Source of the DNA: Halichondria panicea
Taxonomy: Eukaryota; Porifera; Demospongiae; Suberitida; Halichondriidae
Direction: 5' to 3'
NCBI RefSeq assembly: GCF_963675165.1
Contig: NC_087388.1
Location: forward strand, 2,830,800-2,894,799
DNA length: 64,000 nt
Part shown: in pieces, positions 35,848 to 45,026 of the stretch
Layout of the letters: each line of letters starts with the position of its first letter
Position numbering within the stretch: the stretch's first letter is position 1
Made by a program: the position numbers and the translations under genes
The notes under the pieces: generated by a model
What the model was told of the DNA's origin: nothing
Databases searched by the model: none
What the model saw: the letters and a program-made list of their open reading frames with translations, nothing else

Positions 35848-37578
35848 CTACCATTTTTGCCGCCACAAGAACTGCTCATCTTCAAGTAACTCTGAGAGCA
35901 TTCTATTGAATGGCTGAAAAAACTTCTGTAATATTGTTTTTGTAGATTCCTTTATTGTTAAGGAAGAAGATGTGTAATTAATTGGGTTTTTATTAAATTT
36001 TTTTCTGCACTTTTGTTTTATGCGTTCAACTTCATCCTGTGAAACTTTTCCGAAGAAGTTACTCAATTCTTTTGCAACTGAATGTGTATGTTCAGTAAGT
36101 CTCTCCATTGCCGTGAAGAAAATCCTCTCTCTGGGAACTGTTTGCAGCCATTTTTGAACATACACATAATATATACCTTTGAATATCACTGCTTCGATAT
36201 GTTGTCCTTCCTTAATCGTTATGTTTTGCACACACTCAGGCAATAGATGTTTACGGTTGCTGATACAAGCTGAAAAGTTACCCTCAATGTCCAACAGAGT
36301 GCAATTCTCAGCTGTTCTTACTGTTTGGTGGCTGTTTATGCATTTTAAGAACTGGGTGATCATATACACAGATTGCTGATGAAATATTTCACGTCCTTTT
36401 GTTAAATTGGATTTCACATATTGACTTAGTTTGTCTGTTTTAGGTGGATGATACAAAGACCACCAAAAAGCTGAATACATCATACTGACGGGTTCCCTCA
36501 TTATCACAAGGTACTTGGACTGTGGGAACAGCTCTGGGAGGGCACTAGGAAGCAGACAGTAGTTGGTCAGCTCTGGTTCTTCACTGGTAAACCTCGGCCA
36601 TCTTAAGACTGTGATTGGTGTGGCATCAATTGAAGCTAGCTCTCTTCTTTCTTGTGTTGAAACGTTTTCTTTAAATCCTTTAAGGAACATTGGTACGTAA
36701 TGTCCTCCAATATTGCTAGAGTTTGGTTGATGTATTTTGTAATCAAATGGTGTCCAGAAGTAAGGTTCTTTAATAGCCTGAGCTTTCTTGTCTCCATTTA
36801 AGATTTTGGACAGAAAACACTGAAAGAATGTTGTCCCACATTTCGCAAATCCTAGAAGGTATATATTAGGCAGGCAAACTGTTGATGAACTGAACTTTCC
36901 TTTAAAATCTTTTTTTATGGAAGCCTTCATCCTTTGTTCAAACCAGAGCGGTGGTTTATTTTTGAAGTGGTATTCTCCAATATGGCCCTCAAAGTAATCC
37001 CCGTTTAGAGTCACCTCATAGTTAGTATTCCAGCAGTAGTTCACATAGCCGTCAAGATACTGTGAAGATATGACTCTCCCATACTGCTCCATAAACCACT
37101 TGGCATTTTCTCTAGCTATTTCAAGCAGAGCTGGTGACATGAGGTTGGATTTAGACATACACTTGTCAATGTTCTTTAGAGTATTGGAAAGTGTATATTG
37201 TTGCGGGTTTTTTACCAGTGAAATATATTTTCCCTCACTGAAATGATCGTCTTCCTTACTTTGCTGGTTTTTCTGACTTGAAATTTGAATTTCGTGTTTG
37301 TGCCGGTCTGATTGCCCTTCTCGATTTCCCCCTGTCTCTGATTTTGTGATTGTTCGTATGTCTGTCCTTATTAACTGTAGATGTTCAAAATTGGTGAAGA
37401 GTGTATCACTCATTTCATTTTGCGGCAGCTGCCTGAGATCGATATTAGACAAGTGGTTACTTATCTCCTCAAACCACAGAATCAAGGTACTGCAGGTAGT
37501 GAGAAAGGCTAGTGCCAAAAACAAGTGGCGATAGTTCAATTTCTTGCTGTGGCAACTCCGCTTTATTTCTGGTTTCAT
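35848..37578 (-). CDS. Second carbohydrate sulfotransferase-like protein, convergent with CNOT1
   Basis: The intronless frame encodes 576 residues. A short basic N-terminus precedes one signal-anchor at residues about 19-36 ('LFLALAFLTTCSTLILWF'), then an acidic, charged stem and a luminal sulfotransferase domain. The PAPS-binding motif reads 'LLGFAKCGTTFF' and the 3'-phosphate motif '[18 protein letters not shown]', identical to the paralogue at 16099-17757. The two share collinear blocks ('[10 protein letters not shown]'-like '[12 protein letters not shown]', '[12 protein letters not shown]', 'EPYFWTPF', 'RIFFT') but differ widely in stem and loops. A 110-nt segment around the 3'-phosphate motif is virtually identical in DNA, unlike its flanks. 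A Golgi glycan sulfotransferase is likely; the acceptor is unknown. Confidence 0.88.
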   Translation of the reverse strand: MKPEIKRSCHSKKLNYRHLFLALAFLTTCSTLILWFEEISNHLSNIDLRQLPQNEMSDTLFTNFEHLQLIRTDIRTITKSETGGNREGQSDRHKHEIQISSQKNQQSKEDDHFSEGKYISLVKNPQQYTLSNTLKNIDKCMSKSNLMSPALLEIARENAKWFMEQYGRVISSQYLDGYVNYCWNTNYEVTLNGDYFEGHIGEYHFKNKPPLWFEQRMKASIKKDFKGKFSSSTVCLPNIYLLGFAKCGTTFFQCFLSKILNGDKKAQAIKEPYFWTPFDYKIHQPNSSNIGGHYVPMFLKGFKENVSTQERRELASIDATPITVLRWPRFTSEEPELTNYCLLPSALPELFPQSKYLVIMREPVSMMYSAFWWSLYHPPKTDKLSQYVKSNLTKGREIFHQQSVYMITQFLKCINSHQTVRTAENCTLLDIEGNFSACISNRKHLLPECVQNITIKEGQHIEAVIFKGIYYVYVQKWLQTVPRERIFFTAMERLTEHTHSVAKELSNFFGKVSQDEVERIKQKCRKKFNKNPINYTSSSLTIKESTKTILQKFFQPFNRMLSELLEDEQFLWRQKW

Positions 37579-37647
37579 AACTGATCCAGCGCAGAAATCA
37601 GTACTCGCTTAATTATGCCTCGAGGCGTAGCCGCACGGTATCTTTGA

Positions 37648-37664
37648 TTTTTTTTTTTTTTTTT
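37648..37664 (-). repeat. Poly(A) tract (T17 on plus) at the 3' side of a retroelement
   Basis: Seventeen T residues on plus equal a poly(A) on the minus strand, about 80 bp downstream of the last recognisable codons of the reverse transcriptase element 37742-40082. It is plausibly the poly(A) tail of that insertion. Confidence 0.6.
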
Positions 37665-37741
37665 CAATAATACACACACTCAGTATAGTTCAATGTACAG
37701 TACAGTGTAATAATTATGCTAGTTAGTTCAATGTTCAGGGA

Positions 37742-40082
37742 TCAGTGGTCTGTTATCAGTGACTCACTGATCACTAAATCTATTGGGAGGGAAGTTGCTT
37801 TTGAGGCCTTGCCTGCAGTTGAACGAGCTCCTCTGATGGCTTGGATTGAAGATCTTAGGAGTGAAAACGAGAGGCGGCATCTCAGCCAATTCATTGTGGA
37901 GGTATAGGGTTGGTCCCATTTTGCGGCCAGGAGGGTGGCAAGACGCTTGTAAGTGGATGTTGAAGCGGGGCCAAGGCCTCCTGTTGATGACATCACGAGT
38001 GGTGTGAAGGAAGAGTGCTCTATTTCTTGGATTCGACTTTCATAAGCACGTTTCTTTGTGTTTTCTGTAGGGGTTGGTCTGTCTGTTTGAGGCTGCATGG
38101 GGGTTAAAGACGCGTACGTCAAAGTAGGTGCGTTCGAAGCGTCCTCCCCATAGCCCATTTGCGGCAATGTCTAGGTGAGCTCCTTCTGTGATGTTTGCTG
38201 TTGTTCCTGGGAGGTGCTCTCCTGAGATTGGCTGCAAGTGTGGTTCGATGCATACATTGTTGCAGACTTCTGATAGGAGGTTGGCCGTTATGTCTCTGAT
38301 TTCGTTGTGACATAGTGATGGAAACCCTCCCTTGGGGCATGATAATACGTGTTGTACAGAGAACGTTTTTCCGCATTCACAGTTAGTAGGGGTGCTTGAC
38401 GGTACCCAGCCGTATCTCAGGCATAGGGCGTCCCGGAAAGCACATTTGTGTAGGTTAAAACCAAACTCTGACACTGGAAGGGCGGTCAGCCAGCTTGAGG
38501 CTCCTTTCTCCTGGGCTAGTGCCATTGAGTGTTGAAGTGTGCTAGAGAGTGTTGGCTTGAGGAGGCTGGCAGCTTCTAGTTGTTGTGAGCGCCTTTGTTT
38601 GTGTGTTTCCCCTTTGGCCTTAAGCTGGTTTTCACATACTTCTGGTGAGTAAGTGGTGGACTGTTCTAAAATCATGGTCTTCAAGGCGCTGGTGATTTTT
38701 TGCGAAGCTGAGTATTCCGCAGAGGAGCGTTTTGATGGGTTGTGTAGTCCTATTCCCCCCAGTCTCGCGGGCATGGCTCTCTTTCGGTATCATTAGGGGG
38801 GGGCCTTCCTGTCATTGCGGGGATGAGTTTCATTCTGATGATTCTTTCCAGTGGCTCTAGGTGTTCACTTATGTCAGGGGTCGTGCGGGAGAGATATGTC
38901 CATTTGCTTGCTAGTCCGTGGGTGATGGCGGCATAGGCTGCATGAGGTTCTGTTTCCACGATAGTGGTCAGCTTCTCGAGCTCCAGGCTCCACTCAGCTA
39001 CCTTTTCCTTGGTGCACTTGTCAGAATATTCCTTGGAGCCAAGAGAGGTGCCTAGATGGGGTTTTCCCTCCATAGACATATTTACTTGAGTACCACTGAA
39101 AGCTGATACTGCCGATTGGTAGTGAGATGGTGTGGTGACTAGCCATGTCTTTGTGGCATTGGTATGGTAACCATAAGCCGGTCCTAGGGAAGTTAATTTG
39201 TCCCACCATGTCCGTAAGTCTTGCAGACGTCCCGAGGCGGAGGCATCATCTGCATACCAGACCTGCTGGACATCCTTAGGGAGGGAGTTGATGAGAGGGG
39301 TAGTGGAGATGGCATACATTGGCATTGCCAATGGGTCCCCTTGCGTTGTGCCTTCCTGGGATAGGAGGGATGAGCCACCTACAAATAAATCCGTTGGGTC
39401 ACGGTACGTGTTGATGAGAACCGTTGCTAGTGATGGGCAGAGGTATCTGGCATTTTGCAGGGCAACTTGTCAGTTAAGTGAGTTGAACGCGTTGCTAGCA
39501 TCCACAAGCAGAACACCTTCAGTGTTTGAATTCAAGAATGCTTCCCTCGTGGCGTGGACTGCTGCTTCTGCTCCTGCGATTTGCCCTGCACACAGTTGTA
39601 GAGGGCCTGCGGCTTCCTGGATGTCTCCTCTGGTAACAAGCAGAATGGCCATGGCGATAATTCTCCTTGCAGTCTCGAATATTCCGATCGGGCAGACACC
39701 CGGGTTTTTATCCAGTGCAATCAAGCGACAGGCCAGGAGGGGTGAAAGACCCTTGGGATCGACATAGGTAGTGCTGAGACGCCTTGCTAACAGAGCCAAC
39801 GAGTGGCATAGATCATTTGACGCGCTCTTGAATGATGAGCAGAGTCTCCTCCAGCCCTTAGCATCTATGCCAGAGGGTCCCGCAGCGCCAGATGTTTGTA
39901 GAGCAGCTGATCTGATCTTGGAGGCATCTATCAAGTCAAAGACGACAGGGTGTATATCGTTGTGGACTTCTCCTAGGTTGGGGATGGCCGATGCAGAGGC
40001 TGGTTGCCCTGGTGGGTGTTTGCTTTTCAGCGCTTCCAGGACCGAAGTTTGTTCACTGCTACTGGATGGAACCATGTCCTCG
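37742..40082 (-). pseudogene. Broken reverse transcriptase element ('YADDA'-type)
   Basis: On the minus strand the fragments read in order. 40075-39473 holds 'GAAGPSGIDAKGWRRL', 'CRLIALDKNPGVCPIGI', 'ARRIIAMAIL' and 'VLLVDASNAFNSLN'. 39469-38775 holds 'EGTTQGDPLAMPMYAI' and the catalytic 'QVWYADDASA'. 38774-38048 holds 'MPARLGGIGLHNPS' and 'NCECGKTFSVQHVLSCPKGG'. 38047-37742 holds 'STYKRLATLLAAKW' and 'CRLSFSLLRSSIQ'. Breaks are an in-frame TGA at 39470-39472, a frameshift near 38775-38800 and another near 38045-38065. This reverse transcriptase family is common in cnidarian and sponge genomes; I cannot place it in a named clade. Its 5' end abuts the gypsy fragment at about 40083, and a poly(A) tract lies beyond its 3' end. 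Confidence 0.8.
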
Positions 40083-41592
40083 AGATAGGTTTGTGATCAG
40101 TGATTAACGTGAATTTTCTGCCATACAAATACTGGTGAAACTTCTTGGTACCAAATACCAATGCCAGTGCTTCTTTCTCGAGTTGAGCATAGTTTTGTTC
40201 GCTTGTCGTTAGCGTGCGTGAAGCAAAACAGATTGGTCTGTCAGCCCCGTCTGGTAGTACATGAGAAATAACGGCTCCAATGCCGTAGGCTGACGCGTCC
40301 GCAGCCATGTTGATTGGTAGGTCCGGGTCATAGTGGGTGAGCACATCAGATGATGTAAGTTGTTTCTTTGCTTCTGTAAAAGCTTCCTGACATTCCTGTG
40401 TCCATTCCCACTTATGACTCGCTTGCAGAAGTTGGTTGATTGGGTAAAGGATGCTAGAGAGATTCTTGATGAACTTTCCGTAGTAGTTCAGCAACCTGAG
40501 GAAGGAGCGAAGTTCTTGAACATTCTTTGGTTCTGGAGCCTGTGCGATAGCATCAACTTTACTTGGAAGAGCTTGGATTCCCTCTTTGCTGATCTGATGA
40601 CCAAGATATTCTACCGACTTGGCCAAAAAGATACATTTCTCCTTCTTCAATCGCAACCCGTGTTCCGTAAAAAGTTTTAGGACTTGCTCCAGATTGTGTA
40701 GGTGGTCTTCTTCATCCACTCCTGTTATCAACAGATCGTCTAAGTAGCAGATAACGTGAGGCACTCCACGTAGGATGGTGTCCATCAGTCTTTGGAATAT
40801 TGCTGGGGCTGACGCCACGCCAAAAGGAAGTCGGCTGAACTGGTATAACCCTTGATGGGTGTTGATAGTCACGTATTTGGTAGAGTCCTTATCGAGTTCG
40901 ACCTGTAGATACGCTTGTGACAAATCAAGCTTAGTGAAAAGGGAGTGTTGCGAATAGGTCTTCGGGTTTAGGCAAGGGGTACTGATCAACTTCAAGGTCT
41001 CGGTTGATAGTCACTTTATAGTCGCCGCAGAGTCGAAAACGTCCGTCTTTCTTGGGAACTGCGACTAACGGTGCTGCCCAGTCACTGCTAGGTATTTTCT
41101 GGATGATACCTTGTTGCTCCATGCGGTCCAATTCATCTCCAATAGCCTCTTTGGTTGCATAAGGAACAGGACGTGGTTTGAAAAACCGAGGAGTAGCATC
41201 TGGCCGTACTCTGAGAGTGGCTTTGTGTGAGGTCACAGTACCTAACTCGTCCTTGAACAATGAATCGTATTCGTGTAACAAATTCTTTAGTGTACCTGCA
41301 GGGGGAGATTTGACAGTTGCAATGATTTGACAGTTGCAATACATTTCCAGTCCAACTGGAGGTACTTCAGCCAATTGCGTCCAAAAAGACTTGGTCCACT
41401 TCCAGCAACCACCACCAGCACCAGCCGAGCCACCTGTTCTCCATAATTAACACACACATTAATCTGACCCGTTACCATCATAGCCTCGTCTGTATATGTC
41501 TTTAGCAAAATATTGGACTTACGCAGCTTGAACTTGGCCTTTCTGGTGGCCTCAGAGATAATAGATATTGCAGCTCCGGTATCGATTTCCAT
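40083..41592 (-). pseudogene. Ty3/gypsy-type pol remnant (protease, reverse transcriptase, partial RNase H)
   Basis: In order on minus there is an aspartic protease with 'DTGAAISII' and 'LFGRNWL' (41592-41287), the reverse transcriptase N-part with 'WAAPLVAVPKKDGRFRLCGD' (41374-40931), then 'FTKLDLSQAYLQ', 'LPFGVASAP' and the catalytic 'CYLDDLLI', followed by RNase H 'AADASAYGIGAVI' (40995-40083). The frame changes between protease and RT at a 17-bp tandem duplication (41307-41340) and again near 40935-40990. The element stops within RNase H at 'LITDHKPI', where the next retroelement begins. Integrase and the 3' LTR are absent from the window. It is an old, non-autonomous copy. Confidence 0.9.
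41307..41340 (-). repeat. 17-bp perfect tandem duplication causing a pol frameshift
   Basis: 'gatttgacagttgcaat' occurs twice head-to-tail (41307-41323 and 41324-41340). Since 17 is not a multiple of three, it breaks the frame exactly where the protease and reverse transcriptase frames part. Confidence 0.9.
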
Positions 41593-42460
41593 CTTGAGTG
41601 GAGATCTTGACTGTAACTGTGATCGGCTGTGTAGAAGGCTCGGTCAATTGGTATAGGTGGTAAGTGTCAGCTTCTGAGTCGGTCGAGCTGTTCCCATCTG
41701 GTTCCACTAAGTGAGTTTTGAACCTTCTCTTCTCTGTCTTCTTGAACTGAGAGGGTGGGTTGGAGCGGCAGGCTGGTGCTATGTGTCCCTGCTTTCCACA
41801 TGAGTGACACTCCGCATCCTTGAAACGGCAATCAGCTGCAGAGTGATTCGACTTTCCACAGCGGTAACAAGGTTGGTTTGGCTGCAGTCTCCTTTTGCTT
41901 TGTATGCTCTTGATGGAGGGGTTGCTGGCCTTGAGCGCTCTGGTGTTGCTCTCTGCTGCTTCCATTCCCTGTGCGATTTCCATTGCTCTCTTCAAAGTAA
42001 GTTCTGTTTCGGCTAATAGTCTTCTTTGCATTGCTTCGCTTCGGAGTCCTGCAACGAAACGGTCACGGTCACGTAGGGCTTCAGTGAGATACGCCCCAAA
42101 ATTGCAGTGTGTTGCCAGCTTGCGTAGAACTGCATCGTATTCTGCTAAAGATTCGTCAGGGACTTGATCACTTTTTTGAAAATGAAAACGTTCTGCAATC
42201 ACCGCTCGTGTCGGTTCGTAATGCTTCTGTAGTGCAGCAAATAATTCTCCCTTTGTCTTCGATTTGGGAGCCTCAGGTGCAAGCAAGTCACATAGAAGAC
42301 TGTAGGTCGTTGCACCAATGGAGCTGAGGAGAATAGGTACTTGCTTATCATCAGGGACTGTATTCGCCGTGAAGTAGAGGTCTACCTGATCCAGGTAGGT
42401 CTTGATAGACTCTTGGTCTGGTCTGTAATTGTTGAGAGTTCCATAGTGTGTGGCTGCCAT
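41552..42460 (-). CDS. Gag-like protein of the Ty3/gypsy element
   Basis: This is an open frame of 302 codons from an ATG at 42460. The N-terminal two thirds resemble the retrotransposon gag helical region ('LFAALQKHYEPTRAVIAERF', 'RDRDRFVAGLRSEAMQRRLL'). Two CCHC zinc knuckles follow, 'CYRCGKSNHSAADC' and 'CHSCGKQGHIAPAC', which bind the element's RNA. It overlaps the protease frame by 41 bp in another frame, the usual site of programmed frameshifting in such elements. Although intact on its own, it belongs to an element with a broken pol and missing integrase. Confidence 0.88.
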   Translation of the reverse strand: MAATHYGTLNNYRPDQESIKTYLDQVDLYFTANTVPDDKQVPILLSSIGATTYSLLCDLLAPEAPKSKTKGELFAALQKHYEPTRAVIAERFHFQKSDQVPDESLAEYDAVLRKLATHCNFGAYLTEALRDRDRFVAGLRSEAMQRRLLAETELTLKRAMEIAQGMEAAESNTRALKASNPSIKSIQSKRRLQPNQPCYRCGKSNHSAADCRFKDAECHSCGKQGHIAPACRSNPPSQFKKTEKRRFKTHLVEPDGNSSTDSEADTYHLYQLTEPSTQPITVTVKISTQDGNRYRSCNIYYL

Positions 42461-42506
42461 TGCTGTAGGCTACTTGATCCACAATCCTCGTCACCAGTGA
42501 GATAAC

Positions 42507-42684
42507 TTCAATAATTCATTAAATCAGAACTCTGATACATACAAAATACACAGGCTATTTATACAAAAACAATACTAGAAAGAATCTTCTAGAACACTAG
42601 TACAGAAATGACTAAACAAGAACATGAAACCACTAGAACTAACACAACACAGTATTATTTTACAGAATCACAGGTTTACAGTAC
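42507..42684 (-). repeat. Probable 5' LTR of the gypsy element with primer-binding site
   Basis: On minus this stretch begins about 'TGTACTGTAAACC', carries a TATAAATAG box (plus 42553-42562) and ends shortly before 'TGGTGACGAGGAT', which resembles the leader/primer-binding site of many gypsy-type elements. The gag ATG follows about 30 bp later. Edges are approximate because the partner 3' LTR is missing. Confidence 0.55.
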
Positions 42685-42965
42685 AGTCTTTATCTTAATG
42701 TTAGTTCCATGTCGTAAGGATACCACAATGTCACACAAATATTCCCCCAAATGCATGACTGTATCAAATAGTGTAAACTAACAGCAAAAAAACATTGTAA
42801 AAAAGGTACATGTGAATGACGTAACGGATTGGAGTTATGCACTCGCCGAATTTCGCTTTTTCGTGCTTTTCCTGGCAATTAATCCTAGCAACGGTTAATT
42901 CACATTGCATATGATATAGAAATGCAATTAGGGAGGGGTTGGTAGATTATGCTAGCATAATTTTG

Positions 42966-43291
42966 AGCATAATAGGTACATTTTTTTGGTGAGAATTATG
43001 CTGGCATAATAGGCACATTTATAACAATTATGCGAATAATAGGCAGGTTTCACCATGCATAGATTGATCACAGAAATACAAGTCAGTACGAGTCATAGTA
43101 TAAACAATTGGTGGTTAATTATCTCCTTGCAATTTGATAGAGTCACGTGGCAATTATAAATAATTTTTATTACTTGTACCGCAAAGACATGGGCCTATGT
43201 TGTGCTTTGGAGGAATAATGTGGGAATAATAGGCGATTTGAAAAGAATAATAGGCTGTTTACTTGAGCATAAAACAATAGCATAATAGGTA
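42966..43291 (+). repeat. Cluster of six 'ATAATAGG' motifs
   Basis: 'GCATAATAGG' or 'GAATAATAGG' occurs six times in the same orientation with irregular spacing, interspersed with 'ttatgct' half-sites. It may be a decayed short tandem repeat; the function is unknown. Confidence 0.6.
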
Positions 43292-43449
43292 ATATCTCAG
43301 CTACATGTGCATGTGTAATGTGCATGCATGTATTGACTCCATCATGATCAGTCTACGTGCATGGAGAACACGTTGTTAGTACATTCATGCACTCCTGGTC
43401 ATATATAGTGATGTAGAGGAATGCCCTATAATTGGCAGAACTATACTGT

Positions 43450-43571
43450 ATATCGGGTATGATTATTTCGAGGGTATACATTTTTGTGGATGTTTGCGGT
43501 ATATTGTACATGCCTAATCCGCGAAAAACACGAACATTTATATACCCTTGAAATAATTATATACCCGCTAT
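43450..43571. mobile_element. MITE-like palindrome, 'CGGGTATGATTATTTCGAGG' type
   Basis: The left arm 'atcgggtatgattatttcga' and following 'gggtatac' are mirrored at 43540-43571 ('tatacccttgaaataattat' then 'atacccgc'). The element is about 120 bp and non-coding. Confidence 0.65.
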
Positions 43572-43933
43572 GTGGTAGCTAGCTGAATTCTACTGATCAT
43601 ATATGCATGCATGCATGCGTATGCAGCACCCAAATTATTTGGCGTTCTACAGAACGCCATGCACGCACCAAATGTAAATAAAGCCAATGAACGTATATGA
43701 CCTGCACTAAGCTGAGTGACTCAATCAAGAACAGGGTTGTAGGCTATAGCCACCAACTTTGTACTGATCAGGTTAATTTAGATACTGTGCACTAGACTTG
43801 CTGGCCAGTCCGGTCAACTACCAATCCCCAGACTCATGCAGAGGACTGGCCGTTTCTACTGTTCTTTGTCAGTTGCATGGATACTGTTCTATCCATGACT
43901 GTTGTAAGTTCCTGTATAACTATCTATCTCTCC

Positions 43934-43988
43934 TAGCCTCGACTCAAGTCCGCTTTACAGCTTCTAAAGCGGCCTTGAATCGAGGCTA
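43934..43988. repeat. 55-bp near-perfect hairpin
   Basis: 'tagcctcgactcaagtccgc' pairs with 'gcggccttgaatcgaggcta' across a short loop ('tttacagcttctaaa', itself partly complementary). The same 'tcgaggct' end motif reappears at about 44203, 44460 and 44600. Confidence 0.8.
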
Positions 43989-44478
43989 TATCTCTCCATG
44001 CCGCACACATTTCCTCCCGTAAAACATTATGACACGTGTCAAAAACCTCCGAGTAAGTCTTTGTTTGCCCCCGGCTCGGGAGCTATTCTCGACTTCCTCG
44101 AAGAGTGGACTGAGGCAAGAAAGAAAAAGAAGAGTACAATATATATCAAATATCAACTGTCAAAAATACAATTCTGCTGCGTACACAGTTACTGCACTGG
44201 TGAATCGAGGCCAGGGCTAGGGAGAGAGAGTGTCGATCAGCTCTATATGACTATAACAGTAAGTCAGCATGAATCAATGGATGGTATCACAGATAAAAGT
44301 CTTTTAGTGTTCCACTGGTACTTAGCTTTAGGGTGTGGCTATAAGCATGAATTAATCCCAAGTGGGCATGCCACTAGCTCTAACTGTACACGCCCAGATA
44401 CAATCAATACCAGGCCTCGGAGGCGACCTAGCATTCAATTGGAGACGGATCGGCGTGGGATCGAGGCTAGGCTGTATC

Positions 44479-44822
44479 TTAGGCCACTCCAAGTGATACT
44501 CTGGTTTCTGGTCCACCGCCCGCATCAGATTTTATTCTTGGATTTCTATCTCATTATTAGCCTCCTTCACCGGCCTTCCCTAGCGGGAAGTGCGGCCTGG
44601 GATCGAGGCTATCTCATTATTGGATTTCTATCTCATTATTTCTACTACGCATGCGCAGAATGGTCCATGTGGTACAAAATAGTGTGATAATGATATTCAT
44701 TTGCAAAATAATGAGATTCATAAGGTGAAATCGATAATGACATAATGAGAAAAGCCGCCCGCCCGCATGCAATTAGAAAAACTTCAGGACCAGAAACCAG
44801 AGTGTCACTTGGAGTGGCCTTA
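44479..44822. mobile_element. Foldback element with 36-bp terminal inverted repeats
   Basis: The left end 'ttaggccactccaagtgata' through 44514 is matched by the right end 44787-44822 in reverse complement with about two mismatches over 36 bp. The interior of about 270 bp is non-coding and contains repeats of 'ctatctcattatt'. Confidence 0.8.
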
Positions 44823-45026
44823 GCTCAGTGTATGCATTTTATATGCAGCTTATGGGAGCACATGATCCGTTTCCAACTCTTTTATCTATGCATGATGCCA
44901 TCCACTCATACAGGATGACAACACCGGCAAAAAATAATTCTTTTTGCGAGACAAATTAGAGTGGCGCTGTAATCACACCAATTACGGTAGTTCATTGCAC
45001 CATACTGTATTCTGTTCATTCCCAGT

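Larger units (their letters stand above)
42685..45026. other. Gene-free stretch rich in small repeats
   Basis: No coding region is supported here. It contains the 'ATAATAGG' motif cluster (42966-43291), a MITE-like palindrome (43450-43571), a 55-bp hairpin (43934-43988), a foldback element (44479-44822) and scattered 'tcgaggct' motifs. The promoter of the FHA gene at 45027 should lie at its right end, but no clear core element was identified. Confidence 0.5.

Noticed and set aside
37742..37760. Possible target-site duplication linking 'tcactgat' here with the gypsy break at about 40097
   Set aside because: The match is only eight bases, within a locally repetitive 'cagtgactcactgatcac' string, and does not sit at both element edges.
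39198..40088. Long plus-strand open stretches
   Set aside because: They are shadows opposite the minus-strand reverse transcriptase, whose motifs (YADDA, GPSG) are unmistakable.
43998..44687. 229-codon open stretch on plus
   Set aside because: It reads through a foldback element with 36-bp ends and repeated 'ctatctcatta' units; the peptide is low-quality and repeat-derived.
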